From contig JBAMJV010003788.1 of NCBI GenBank assembly GCA_037951105.1, positions 310,001-374,000 on the forward strand: 64,000 nt of DNA, written 5' to 3'. Origin of the DNA: Echinarachnius parma. Lineage: Eukaryota; Echinodermata; Echinoidea; Clypeasteroida; Echinarachniidae. A program made the position numbers and the translations under genes. The notes below the pieces were generated by a model. It was not told the DNA's origin, did not search any database, and was given only the letters and a program-made list of their open reading frames with translations. This document shows, one piece after another, positions 12,901-21,640 of this stretch; within the stretch, counting starts at the first letter, position 1, and every line of letters begins with the position of its first letter.

Positions 12901-15900
12901 CTGGCAGTGTGTTCGTTTATCACGACAAAGTCGCTGTCGCTTTTCACAGAAGTCTGCTCGTCTGTGTTCTCTGATTCCGACTTGGCATCCAAGTCACTGC
13001 TTTTCCAGCTGCTTGGAATGTTTGTGTCTGAGGCGGACTTTTCATTCCCTTCCACTGTGGCAGTGGTACTTGTACTATTGCTGCATGTACTTTCAATGCT
13101 TTTCCCCTGGAGTTCACTTTCAACAGTATTGCCAAATTCATCCACGTCCCTTCCCTCCATCGACCGCACGAGCAGGAAACTCTCTGTGGATGTCGTGATA
13201 TCCGGATCTATTGCACTTCCTTCTAGTTCTACATTTGTCTGAACTATCTCCGATTCATCTGCCGCTACTGACTTATCATGGTCCTCTGAGAGACATTCAT
13301 GTGATGGGTCTGGACCTTGAATGACTGGCACATGCGACCCGACGTCAACGTGGAGAGGTTCGAGAATAGTTTCTGCCACTCTGTCTTTGTTGTCAATGTC
13401 GGCAATCTTTTCTGCGGGTTCACTTACAGAGTCTGCGTTCTTATCTTTACCATCATCTTTCTTCTCTGAATGTTCAAGCGCAGATTCTGTCTTCTTGTCT
13501 TTACCCTCAGTTCTCTTCCCAGAGGGCTTCTTCGGGGGCTTGACAGCCTTCCTGTCAAGCTTATCTCTCTCGTCGGAATCATCGCTGTCCACCTGCGGAA
13601 GCTTGCTTTTGGCTTTCAAACTTTTCCCAGACAAGGTAAGTCTGGATGGTTTTGCAACCCCATCTGACGGTAAATCTTTAGTCTGCTCTTCTGCTATGGA
13701 GGGAGGGTAAGTTCTCCTTGCTGGTGCTCTCTTGGGCTTTGAAATGGAAGAGCCTGCTGATTCACTGGCATCGGGCAAGAATGAGCTGAAGAAGTTGTCA
13801 GTCTCCTGGAAAACAAAATTGCTCGATGATCTTGTGGATGAGCTGCCTTCATCTGTAAAATTGGAAGAGAGAAAATGAAACATAAATGTATGATTACTTG
13901 ATTCAAATCAAGGGTCACTTTTTAATTTTAGCTTTCCCAAAAACATTCGGGTAAAATTGTCAATTGACAATTTACAGAATTATATTATGACAGCACTAGT
14001 GCAGTTTGGAAGGTAATAAAATAGTTTAATGCAGCATAAGAGTCTTGAGTAATAACAAAGTAATAATAAATACCAATTTCGTTGAATTATGAGGGCTTTA
14101 AGACATGGATTGTGAAATGCAATTAGCACGGTCTTTAATTTTGAGGTCGATATCCTAATTGGTTTTTACAGCAAGTGATTTTAAACGTGTGGAGTTTTCA
14201 AGAAATAATTAGTCTTAGCAGATGGGAACATGGGCAGTCTCTTCGAAGACGTGCCCACGTCTTCGTTACACGACTAAAAGAACCCACGCTCTATGTAATT
14301 TGTATGGCACATCGGTTCTTTTAGTCATGCATGCCAAGTCGTGGGCACGTCTTTGAAGAGAATGCCGCATATGTAATACAGAAATCCATTTCATCACACT
14401 CGTCAAGGCACTATACTGCAAACATTTTAGCTACTATTTGTTTGCGATAAACTTAACTAAGAATTTGTGATGCATAATCCCTCGGCACAAATTAGACACA
14501 CTGTAAATGTAATCTGTATTGTAACGCTCAAATTGTTTGCAATGGAACTTATCTTTGTTATGTATTGCATGTAAACACGTATGCGAGAATGTTAAATATT
14601 TGGCAACATCATTCATATTTATTATTTTCTACAACTTATAAAAGTTCTAAAACTAAAAGTAAAACTAAAACTAAAAATAGAAACATGTTATTTGAAATTG
14701 TTAATTAATATTGTATTGAAGCCGTCGCCGGCTTCGGGGTTAAAACACCCCGTCGTAGATGGCGTTATTCCACCCGGGGCCGCTGAATTGAATTCCCCTT
14801 GGTGGTCGACGGAGCTTGAATTGGCTCCGTCTGCAGCCGGCCAAGGGCGGGTAGGTTATGATATGAATATGGTTCGGGCCTCAACATTCGTTGAGGGCCT
14901 TGTTATTTACCCCCGAGTGAAATCTGGGCCTCCCCGAAAAATACGGGGTTTCCCTGGATGACTCCGAAAACTCTCTCGGTTAGGAGTTGAGTACGCACGT
15001 TAACACGGCCTCATTCCATCGCTAGAGCCAGTCGAGACTAGTCGATATATTAGAGACAGATATTATAGATAGTTAGGAAATCAGTACGAGAAGTGAATCG
15101 TGTTTGGAGTTGGAATCCGTTATCCCGTTCAACTCGAGTGTTCATCTTTGCTGCAGTTCGATCGCAGTAGGTGGTTTTGCTTAGGGCTTTTTAGTATTGG
15201 GGTTTTGAGTGCCAGTTAGGATAGGGTTAGGAGTTGGAAAGCGAGTTCGACCCGGGATCCCTCGGACAAAGCCCAGTACGGAGGCCAGCCAGCCCCCACG
15301 CCGGAGATACGGTCGTGAGACTGTGCGAGCAGTGGTGACACAGCGAGTGAGACGGAACAGGTGGGTGTCTGATACTATTACTAGTTGTGGGGTGAATGTT
15401 CGTTAGTTAGTAGTCAGTATAATAATAATGTATAAAGTGTCATAAACGCAGCAGAATATTTATATTGCCACCGTCGGCTGGCGCAACAGAGACGGCAACG
15501 GCAACAGTATTATTGACTGTTATTCATGTTTACAAATTACAGTTTAATTTGTTGGCTGTTGTGTTGGACTCGTGTTGCCTTGCAACTACTGAACTAGCAA
15601 GTTGTACTTGTAGAATGTAGATACAAAGATTTGAATGTATTTGTAAGTGAAAACATAAGTGACAACATGTAAATCTAGATAATGATCTAATAACGTGTCA
15701 ATCAATCTTACCTTCAACATCTCCACCTGAACTTGACACAGACCCCGACTTTGCAAGTCCACCACCGCCGGACCTACCGGCCGAGTTACTGCTGGCTGAA
15801 GGGTCGCTACCATCCTCCTCGTCCGCAATATCAAGAGCTTTATCGATAGATTTTTGCGCCGTATTAAATGCCGTTTTGGCAAACGATGACAAGCTTGTTT

Positions 15901-15916
15901 GGTTAAACCAACTCAT
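795..15916 (-). CDS. TMF1: TMF1 (TATA element modulatory factor 1 / golgin TMF-ARA160), 5' part, 7 exons
   Basis: Coding exons, 5' to 3' on the minus strand: 15712-15916, 12437-13852, 7132-7199, 4020-4064, 3094-3197, 2350-2523, 795-962. All six junctions are GT-AG and the codon phase is continuous, giving about 726 residues; the C-terminal third lies beyond the left edge. The start MSWFN..LSSFAKTAFNTAQKSIDKALDI matches the conserved N-terminus of TMF, which in mammals is the golgin end that captures transport vesicles. A long acidic Ser-rich disordered segment follows, then a coiled coil containing LLGEKDEQIKELMVEGEKLS and QNSTIIKKLRAKEKE, the hallmark of the TMF family (the Pfam TMF DNA-binding region). 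TMF is a Golgi coiled-coil tether that binds Rab6 through its C-terminus; the older transcription-factor and androgen-receptor-coactivator names are historical. Introns are swollen with repeats and with decayed copies of exons 5-7. The identity is very likely; the short fourth exon is the least certain part. Confidence 0.9.
1060..2000 (-). pseudogene. Tandem array of six decayed copies of TMF1 exon 7
   Basis: Units of about 200-250 bases, each an exon-7 remnant plus the same flanking intron phrase (GAACAAGAGTCAGACAAGAG and 'AATGAGAGAAAACA'). Remnants: 1066-1188 (long, keeps CACACAG acceptor and the reading to NSTIIK, loses the 3' end), about 1283-1347, 1466-1519, 1611-1676, 1791-1916 (long, EEFLKQQLQNSTIIKKLSAK) and 1951-2000 (ERLSKQQLQ). 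None retains a good donor, so they are probably not used as exons. Both the exon and its intron context were copied, which points to local tandem duplication and not retroposition. Confidence 0.85.
2350..2523 (-). CDS. TMF1: TMF1 exon 6 (coiled coil)
   Basis: Reads (Q)KVQKSEEARRIESSDLDNL then TEEFTQRISAMEKKLQMANR and ERDQFKKDSQKLQNALDS. The FTQRI...EKK.Q.A..ERD pattern is diagnostic for TMF. The acceptor is TTCAATAG and the donor AGCAT|GTAAGC, phase 2 at both ends, so loss or gain of this exon keeps the frame. Three decayed copies lie immediately upstream in the gene (2578-2940). Confidence 0.92.
2578..2940 (-). pseudogene. Three decayed copies of the 5' half of TMF1 exon 6
   Basis: Remnants at about 2578-2672, 2732-2815 and 2868-2940 resemble the exon-6 segment KVQKSEEARRIESSDLDNLT..FTQRI. 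Each stops at the same internal point (after QRI) and is separated by similar intron text containing 'CAGACATCA'. They carry frameshifts and lack donors. Confidence 0.8.
3094..3197 (-). CDS. TMF1: TMF1 exon 5 (coiled coil begins)
   Basis: Reads KLAELAHVLEARESQILHLS followed by QQNGELQESVTDLK, which matches the TMF coiled-coil start (KL.EVLEARES). The acceptor is CTGAGCAG; an AG three bases earlier would add one Gln. The donor is AAACA|GTAAGT, phase 2. A degraded copy lies at 3305-3398. Confidence 0.88.
3305..3398 (-). pseudogene. Decayed copy of TMF1 exon 5
   Basis: Matches exon 5 over the LVHVLEARE..ILLLSQQ portion, with an extra base in the KLA part and loss of the ESVTDLK end. It lies 110 bases from the parent exon. 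Confidence 0.75.
4020..4064 (-). CDS. TMF1: TMF1 exon 4 (short)
   Basis: A 45-base exon reading RGSGRGVTEMTLSLV, between acceptor TGCTGCTCAG and donor GTG|GTAAAT. An upstream alternative acceptor (TTTTGTCAG) would bring in an in-frame stop, so the inner AG is preferred. It joins exons 3 and 5 in phase 0 on both sides. It is the least certain of the TMF1 exons. Confidence 0.6.
4552..4912. mobile_element. Foldback MITE in TMF1 intron
   Basis: Arms of about 115 bases in inverted orientation (about 4552-4670 and 4797-4912) share AAACTACGGCTCTTTGAA, ACTCAAATTGGCAACG, GTGGACAACTC and TTTTGTACACAAA. The short readings inside come from the arms and are not genes. Confidence 0.7.
4913..5470. repeat. 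Dispersed repeat with (GTCC)n and AT/T-rich tail
   Basis: Begins with a palindrome around GGCCCGAAGGGCC flanked by CTCATC/GATGAG, then a (CCGT)n block at 4967-4990, then about 400 bases ending in long T/ATTT runs (5285-5425). The layout is typical of widespread marine-invertebrate repeats. The Phe/Leu/Tyr-rich readings of the T-rich part are artefacts. Confidence 0.6.
6658..6767. repeat. Imperfect palindrome with poly-G centre
   Basis: Arms CATGGGCGTAGAT...ACCTATTCATCA (6658-6697) and TGATGAATAGGT...ATCTACGCCCATG (6730-6767) flank a G-run (6698-6707) and C-run. Probably a small MITE. Confidence 0.6.
7132..7199 (-). CDS. TMF1: TMF1 exon 3
   Basis: A 68-base exon between CATTCATTAG and GTGAGT. 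Joined to exon 2 in phase 1 it reads APVPSMGTEDGPDDAMRPEKLLK and leaves in phase 0. It is assigned to TMF1 from the clean splice sites, the exact phase match and the acidic composition; there is no strong motif of its own. Confidence 0.75.
7427..8570. repeat. Non-autonomous element with 151-bp internal tandem repeat, copy A
   Basis: Starts near the palindrome TTCGACTGCGCGCAGTCGAA plus ATGCCTCCGCC and ends with (GGAC)n and GTTGCGGAGGCATAA, so the ends carry the inverted word ATGCCTCCGC. Inside are about four to five copies of a unit containing CAGATCATTGG (at 7921, 8072, 8223, 8374: exactly 151-base spacing), each with GACCTTTGACC and ATAACGCGATCACGAG. A second copy, split by a LINE, lies at 60699-63521. 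Confidence 0.8.
8900..8985. repeat. (TTA)n microsatellite
   Basis: Imperfect TTA/TTATCA trinucleotide run in the TMF1 intron. Confidence 0.85.
9112..9345. repeat. Inverted-repeat (MITE-like) segment
   Basis: Left arm 'ACACTAGTAGCTAA...AGTCTATT...TATAGGGTTAAG' (9112-9175) is mirrored by the right arm 'CTTAGCCCTAT...AATAGACT...TTAGCTAACTAGTGC' (9286-9345). The arms are imperfect, so the boundaries are approximate. Confidence 0.5.
9588..9612. repeat. (GGA)n microsatellite
   Basis: About eight perfect GGA units. Confidence 0.85.
10270..10566. repeat. C-rich minisatellite
   Basis: Roughly eight units of 30-37 bases built as 'GACCGACAC + C-run + CTTGAAAAATT'. The C-runs reach 14-19 bases at 10280-10293 and 10546-10564. 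The minus-strand reading is a Gly-rich artefact. Confidence 0.75.
11405..11472 (-). repeat. tRNA-like relic (SINE head or tRNA pseudogene)
   Basis: On the minus strand GGGTCTTGTGGCTCAATGG opens an acceptor/D-arm (A-box TGGCTCAATGG), then CCGGTCTAGCTATTCGG looks like an anticodon arm with AGC in the loop, then a degenerate T-arm (TCGGGTTAGGACT). The acceptor stem is not closed, so it is not a functional tRNA. It shares CACCGGTCTAG..CGGAGGTCTCGGGTT with the relic at 18596-18673. Confidence 0.55.
11859..12426. mobile_element. TTAA-flanked MITE abutting the TMF1 exon 2 splice donor
   Basis: Both ends are flanked by TTAA (11855-11858, 12427-12430) and carry AGGGGA / TCCCCT termini. The right-hand 120 bases match, inverted, the element at 44869-45274. 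The right TTAA lies only six bases into the intron after exon 2 (GTAAGC-TTAA). TTAA target duplications are characteristic of piggyBac-type elements; the family assignment is inference. Confidence 0.65.
12437..13852 (-). CDS. TMF1: TMF1 exon 2 (large acidic, Ser-rich exon)
   Basis: A 1416-base exon, open throughout, enters after TTTTACAG with 'AT' completing a GAT codon (DEGSSSTRSSSNFVF) and leaves at GAAG|GTAAGC in phase 1. It encodes about 472 residues of Ser/Asp/Glu/Lys-rich, probably disordered sequence, with short conserved-looking stretches such as SVYLYDTRESPENISPKHY and SDFSIISEGRF. Human TMF1 has a comparable long N-terminal disordered exon. The donor is followed six bases later by a TTAA-flanked mobile element (see 11859-12426). 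Confidence 0.92.
14237..14363. repeat. Hairpin-forming inverted repeat of about 127 bases
   Basis: Left arm CTCTTCGAAGACGTGCCCAC..GACTAAAAGAACC is mirrored by GGTTCTTTTAGTC..GTGGGCACGTCTTTGAAGAG with a short spacer (about 14290-14312). The arms are about 50 bases and very similar. It could be a tiny MITE or a structured RNA in TMF1 intron 1. Confidence 0.7.
14700..15560. mobile_element. GC-rich insertion, possible LTR-retroelement end
   Basis: A block with much higher G+C and CpG content than the surrounding AT-rich intron 1, beginning near GAAGCCGTCGCCGGCTTC and ending near GGCTGGCGCAACAGAGACGG. It contains no credible long reading frame (89 codons at most). Composition and the final GGCGCAACA-like stretch suggest a solo LTR or leader of an LTR element, but no target duplication or TG..CA boundary could be fixed. 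An alternative is a regulatory CpG island or alternative first exon of TMF1. Confidence 0.35.
15712..15916 (-). CDS. TMF1: TMF1 exon 1 (start codon)
   Basis: The ATG at 15916 opens MSWFNQTSLSSFAKTAFNTA, the conserved golgin N-terminus with its aromatic WF pair. This start is chosen because the family begins exactly here. A Ser/Gly-rich tail (SGGGGLAKSGSVSSSGG) follows. The donor is GAAG|GTAAGA and the exon ends in phase 1. The region just upstream (15917-16080) is presumed 5'UTR/promoter, but no TATA box or initiator could be recognised. Confidence 0.9.
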
Positions 15917-17020
15917 ATCGTATTCATCACGTCTTAAACTAAATTGAAAAATGGATCATTTTTGAGCAATTAATTAATTTCGTGGAAGATTATCGTAAGC
16001 CGGTACACGTAAACAGTGGTGAAGGATCAGCTGGAGTTAGAGTCGTCTAACTAATTACCGTCATCTCACCCACATAAATTGTCACCACTACAGCATCTCG
16101 CTCATGTAGTATCATCTAGGGGATCCTTTGAATTATGTTCCATATACCACATTTGAGCATTATATTTCAATACTGTTTGGAAATGATACAATTTTGTGAA
16201 TTACACTAATAATCATATAGTTCAATTCATCGATTCTATCAAATTTGACGATGTTTGTAAAAAGATTCGAGTTAGAAAGTGGCGAAACGTTTAGCATCGA
16301 TCATCTAATATTTTCCCTTTTGGGTACAATCAATTATGTGAAAGGTAGCTCCATTATTTTGGTTAAAGTCTCAGGAAAATGAATCATGAGATATTGTCTA
16401 TCCGGGTAAATAATGATTTATAACTAAGGATCGTCAATACATGGACCAGTGAATAAGGGCTACAAATACTACTTAATGTTTGGATAAGAAATGTGGTAAT
16501 ATAGCTTAGAAAATTTTAGCGTCCTTGCGTTCCCTCATGAAAATATTTGTCCCGAAGAAAGTTACCACCCCTTATAATAGTGTGCAATGCAGCTTGTAGT
16601 CACGATTCTAAAACATTTAAAAGATATTTTGACATCAAAACAAATATTACATTAATTTCCAATAAAGAAAATAAGATATTTACACTATAAATAATTATAA
16701 CAAAATAAGGTATAATGAAAATGGTATTGATAAAGCTTTTTTTAAAGCTTTGGAAATATATATTCGGTATTCATATATCACGTTGCCGATTTTTCATCGA
16801 CATGCAGGAGAGGTATTAACTTGCTCAAAATCTTTAAATTGTAGCAAATCATGAAATGTGAGATATTTCAATCGCGTGCCTACTTAGCGGAGTTCAATTC
16901 ACCATCGATGATCAACGTTGCCTTACAATTGGAAATTGTTAAACATCAAATTTTGATATTGATTGGGCAGCAATGTAATTCTTAGAATTAATATGTTATT
17001 GGCTGCCATGCAGGCAACCA

Positions 17021-17132
17021 TCCCCAGTGGCGCAATCGGTCAGCGCGTCGTACTTATAGACAGTATTCCGTAGCAAATGTCTACACTGGTGTAGTTATGC
17101 GAAGGTTGTGAGTTCGATCCTCACCTGGGGAA
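17021..17132 (+). tRNA. tRNA-Ile (anticodon UAU) with 38-base intron
   Basis: Acceptor stem TCCCCAG (17021-17027) pairs perfectly with CTGGGGA (17125-17131), discriminator A at 17132. D-stem GCGC..GCGC; anticodon stem TCGTA (17048-17052) pairs with TGCGA (17098-17102) through one G-T pair; loop CTTATA + A places TAT at 17055-17057. An intron (17059-17096) sits after position 37, the canonical place. T-arm GTGAG-TTCGATC-CTCAC is perfect. A T-run (TTTT at 17137) suits Pol III termination. Animal tRNA-Ile(UAU) genes normally carry an intron, so this looks functional. Confidence 0.93.
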
Positions 17133-17489
17133 GACGGTTTTCTTTTACTGCTAAAGATTAATATTTGACAGAATTCGCGGATATAAAATCATACATACAT
17201 CAACAAACTAAATACTTCTGACATTTCTCCCATTTAATGGGACATCATACTGACCTCCCTTCAAGGCCACATGGCCAGCGTGGTTGGACTGTTCGGGGAG
17301 CACTGATTCGGGGCCCACCTATGCCCCCCCCCCCCCCCCATAGCTGCACCACTGACCATGGCCATGTTGAGGTGAACATAGTCAGTGGCGTAGCTTGGAC
17401 GGACTAATTTGGGAGGGGGGGCAGGTCAAAAGTGTTATTACAGCTAGGAAGACAAGAAGGATGATATGCGAACAAAAGTCCACGGCTAT

Positions 17490-17862
17490 ATAACATCCCC
17501 AAAAAAAAACAAAAAAAATACATAAATAAATAAATAAATAAATAGATAAATAAATTTTAAAAAAAAATAAAAAAATAAATAGATAAAAATCATAAATAAA
17601 TAAAAATAAATAAATAAATAAATAATCAATAATAAAATAAAATAAAAAGTATATAAATAAAATAAAATAAAAAGATAAAAATAAAGAAACAAATTCATCA
17701 ATAAATGAATTAATTAATTCAAAAAATATATATACAATGTATCTAAAAAATAATTTTATGATTAAATAAATATAAACAAACAAAATAAATAATAAATAAC
17801 TAAGTAAATGAATACATTAATTAATTCAAAGATAAATGAATAAATAAACGAATAAATAAATA
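17490..17862. repeat. (AAAT)n/AT-rich low-complexity tract
   Basis: A long imperfect run of AAAT, AAATA and AATA units. The Phe/Tyr/Ile-rich minus-strand readings (up to 133 codons) are artefacts of this composition. Confidence 0.85.
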
Positions 17863-18055
17863 CATCTGTTTTGGAGTTGAAATGAAATCAGTCCAAATAA
17901 GTTAATTATACTTAAAGAGATCACGGAGAAACCCTATTTTCTTTGCTCATGTTGATTTATATCATTTTTTGGGGGTGTTTCCTTAGGTTTGAAATAGTAT
18001 AAAATAGCTGTGCACTTCGATGATCCTTCTGACCACGCGAGCATTGAAAAGTTAA

Positions 18056-18570
18056 AGGGGTAGTTCAGTTTTGGTATAGAGGGCGCTGCACGAAATAATT
18101 TTGTTTGTGAGATAATGAAAACTGAGTGTAAAATTTGAATGACCATACAATTTTAATGGCAGAATAAACTTTATTTGATCAAAATCAGTTCAGAAACGGC
18201 TGAAATATCATTAAATATATCCGATCGGAATCTGATTTTTTTGTTTTTTACTGAATGCGTACACTTTTTCAAAAATGTTCAAAAGAGGTTTTTAAATAGT
18301 TGTTGATTTCTCTATTCAATCATTATTTCAACAAAACATCACATGCATAATTTTGTATGAAAAATGGTTGAAACCAATGCTATTTTAGAGAGCGCTCTTT
18401 TGTGTTTTAATGGCTCTTTTTTTAATGATAACAGGTGTTTTACTTAGTCATTTGTAATACATTATTTTCTATACCTTTCGAGCATGGTGGAGTTATTAAT
18501 ATTAGTTTGTAATGTTATTGTGCAGGTTTTGGTTACTAAAGCTCAGCCTTACCAAAACTGAACCACCCCT
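18056..18570 (+). mobile_element. TTAA-flanked MITE (AGGGGTAGTT family), 515 bp
   Basis: Flanked by TTAA (18052-18055 and 18571-18574), with terminal inverted repeats AGGGGTAGTTCAGTTTTGGT / ACCAAAACTGAACCACCCCT. The interior (TAGAGGGCGCTGCAC, ATGGTTGAAACCAATGC, ATACCTTTCGAGCATGG) is shared with copies at 61866-62402 (same orientation) and 58222-59371 (opposite orientation). It has no coding capacity, so it must have been moved in trans. Confidence 0.88.
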
Positions 18571-18595
18571 TTAAGGGGTTTCAAGGATAAACACT

Positions 18596-18673
18596 GGGCT
18601 TTCTATAGCTCAGCTGGAAGATCACCGGTCTAGTAATCCGGAGGTCTCGGGTTCAAATCCCGGAGAAACCCCA
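18596..18673 (+). repeat. tRNA-like sequence (Thr-type AGT loop), probably relic
   Basis: Reads as D-arm (TATAGCTCAGCTGGAAGATC), anticodon arm CCGGTCTAGTAATCCGG with AGT at the anticodon position, and a perfect T-arm (TCGGG TTCAAAT CCCGG), closing with AAACCCC-A. The acceptor stem has an internal mismatch and the D-stem is poor. The following text (CCATTTTCTTTGCTCAT) recurs at about 17932-17950, which suggests a SINE-like family more than a working tRNA gene. Confidence 0.5.
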
Positions 18674-18879
18674 TTTTCTTTGCTCATTTTCAGGTTAAAG
18701 GGGACTTGTAACATTGTCAAAATCCACAAAACTTACTTTGAACTCTAGCAAATATCGCATATTCCGTTATTATATGTTATGCATTTATAAGCGTGTGGAA
18801 CAGGTTTGGCTTTCCGAATTTCTTTTTCATTAAAAAGATATTCATGCTTGATGTGTTCGGATTTGACATTCTCCCGAGT

Positions 18880-20235
18880 GGGGGGGTGGGGGGGGGGGGG
18901 GGGGGGGGTACTCACGTATATTGGTTATACGGGGATGTGCCGCTGGGAAGGGTGACTTTTTCAAGAAAGATCCTTAGACATGGGTCCCCTTTTCATAAAA
19001 AATATCCTTAGACATGGGTCCCGTTTAAAAAAAAAACACCTTAGACATGGGTCCCTTTTTTTCATTTATTCCTTTCCCCTCTTTTCTCCCTCATTTTCTC
19101 CGGGATTTGGGGATTTGCCGATGTGAAATTGCTAAAATTTTCAAACTCGCTCCGCTCGCTCGCATACATATTTCACAACCTCGGGCATTTATATATTACC
19201 CTTCATAACGCCATATCATAGCCTAAGTAATAAAACGAATATATACCCATACAATAATATTGAAACAAATGGCAATTTTCCGCTGTGAAATTGATAAAAT
19301 TTTCAAGCTCGCTTCGCTCGCATACATAATATTTCACAACCTCGGGTGTTTATATATTACCCTTCATAACGCCGTATCATAAGACAAAAAAACGAATATA
19401 CCCATACAATAATATTGAAACAAATGGCATTTTCCGATGTGAAATTGCTAACATTTTTAAGCCCGCACCGCTCGCTCGCATTATTCATATTTATGCAAAT
19501 TACCTTACCATAATTGAAGACTATTCACTGTTTTTCTATCATTTGAAAATTTAAGAATTTCACCTCCGATATGCACCACACAGCTCCATTCTAGTGTAAA
19601 AATTGCCAAAGCTCCCTGGTGTGGGAGGGGGGACACCCCCTCCCACCACTCGGTCGCTTCGCTCCCTCTCTCCCTGGCGCCGCCCCTGTAGTATGGTACA
19701 GTTTACTAATACAGAATTTTATCAAGAAACTGCAAAATGATTGGCCATTGTATTATATATATTACAGCTTTAAAAATGTAATATTTAAAGTTCAAAATCC
19801 TTAGACATTTTTTACAAAAAATCCTTAGACATGGGTACCTCCTATTTACAGCAAAAGGACCCTTGGATGTGGGTATGGGTTCGGAGGTCTCAGCCACACA
19901 CCCCCATCCGACTATAATCTTAGTACCCCCCCCCCCCTCCCCCCCCCCCCCCCCCCCCCCCCACTGGAAATTTAAACTGTGTACAAAGTCAGTGCATTGA
20001 GTTAGCAAATACCTGGCAAATACCCGGCCTATACCGCATGTCATTCATCTACCGTGGAATTGTCTTACATCACTCAGTGGACATACTATCAGATTACAAA
20101 AATAGAAATGTTATCAACCCTTCTTCAGCTTTTGCACATGTCAACAAAGAGTAACTAGATCTCTTTAATTATGCAGGTATTATACAGGTAACAGGTTTCT
20201 CCGTCCCGGGGGGCCGGGGGGGGGGGGGGGGGGGC
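18880..20235. repeat. Cluster of poly-G/C-headed repeats
   Basis: G/C homopolymer runs at 18880-18908, 19926-19962 and 20216-20234 head sequences with matching text: after the first and third runs come near-identical phrases 'TATATTGGTTATACGG..ATGTGCCGCT' and 'CTATATTAGCAATACGG..ATGTGCCGCTT'. Between them the word CCTTAGACATGGGT recurs about five times and CTCGCTCGCATACATA three times. No coding sequence. Confidence 0.6.
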
Positions 20236-20939
20236 GTATACTTACCTATATTAGCAATACGGTTATATGTGCCGCTTCAAAGACCCCCTTTTTCGGAGCC
20301 GATTCGGCCGCTCTTATGAGTCTCGTCAAAAATATCTGCTATGTAGACCTAAAAATTAAAAAAGCCGCTCTTTAGGCTATAAGTTAAAAAAATAGCCACT
20401 CTAATAGACCTTCACATGTAACTGAACAGCTCCCAAGACCCTGTTTCTCATTCACTTAAACAGCTCCCAAAGACCCTATTTCCCCCCTCTCAATAAGTTC
20501 GGGCAAAAAGCACCAGAAATTAGGGCAAACTAAACCATGCCATATTCGGGCAAAACTATGTTACAATCGGGCAAGACCTTGCATATGCGGGCATTATTAC
20601 CATCATAACCATGTCATAGTCGGGCAAACTCATGTTACATTCGGGCAAAGTCATCATATTTTCGGGCGAACCGTCTCATATTCGAGCAAAATCGTGTTAT
20701 TTTCGGACTAAGCCATCAAAAACATATCATTTCGTGCAAAATACCTCAGCCCCCCCCCCCCCCCCACCGAGAAAAACCTTCCCCTACGCCCCATGGTGAC
20801 GGACAACCCGAAAACATAATGCCACTGACCACTTTCTAGCGGAGGCATACAAAATAAGGGAAGGGATGGTGGCTGAGGATGCGAAACTTCCAAAAGACTG
20901 CTGTTCAACGAATTATTTATAGCCTACACATAAAAAATG

Positions 20940-21210
20940 GTACATTCCATGAAAGTTGATAAGGATGGCCACATACACATACACACACACATACAAACAC
21001 ACGCACACGCAAACAAACACACACACACTCACACATACATGAATACAACCATACATACAACTAAAAACACACACATGCATACATAAAACATACACAAACA
21101 CATACATATAAACGCAGACACATATATACAAGCATACATACGCACAAGCCAATACAGATTTTGTTTGTACAAATACAATACACATCAGTAATACTGCATT
21201 CTCACAAACA
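20940..21210. repeat. (CA)n-rich low-complexity region
   Basis: Imperfect ACACAC/ATACA runs. Minus-strand Cys/Val-rich readings are artefacts. Confidence 0.85.
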
Positions 21211-21279
21211 TACATACCAACAGACACAATACATGATACACTCACATGCTAATGCATATGACACACAATTAGAGGCGCA

Positions 21280-21401
21280 TAGATAGATAGATAGATAGAT
21301 AGATCGATAGATAGATCGATAGATCGATAGATCGATCGATCGCATGGATGGATGGATGGATGGATGGATGGATGGTTGGATGGGTGGATATGTAGATAGA
21401 C

Positions 21402-21441
<40 letters not shown>

Positions 21442-21640
21442 GGATTGACAGACACACACACAATTAAGAAATATTGATTGATTGATTGATTGACAGACAT
21501 ACCAACAAATAAGATAGGTAGATAGATATAATGATTGATTGATAGATAGACTATGGACAGACAGACATACAGACAAATAGTATAGATAGATAGATTGATT
21601 GATCAACCAATAGATTGATTGATACATATATATATACCTA
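21280..21640. repeat. Compound tetranucleotide satellite (GATA/GATC/GATG/GATT)
   Basis: Successive blocks of (GATA)n and GATC at 21280-21340, (GGAT)n 21342-21388, (GATT)n 21400-21444, then repeated shorter GATT/GATA blocks to 21640. The Ser/Ile/Asn/Gln-rich readings (INQSINQS, YLSIYLSI) derive from it. Confidence 0.92.

Noticed and set aside
12803-13710. Several plus-strand readings of about 130 codons
   Set aside because: Shadows of the open minus-strand TMF1 exon 2; Ser/Leu-rich composition is the complement of its acidic Ser-rich sequence.
14692-14961. 89-codon reading in the GC-rich island
   Set aside because: No family resemblance; its length is expected for stop-poor GC-rich sequence.
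17382-17783. 133-codon hydrophobic reading resembling a membrane protein
   Set aside because: Arises wholly from an (AAAT)n tract read on the minus strand.
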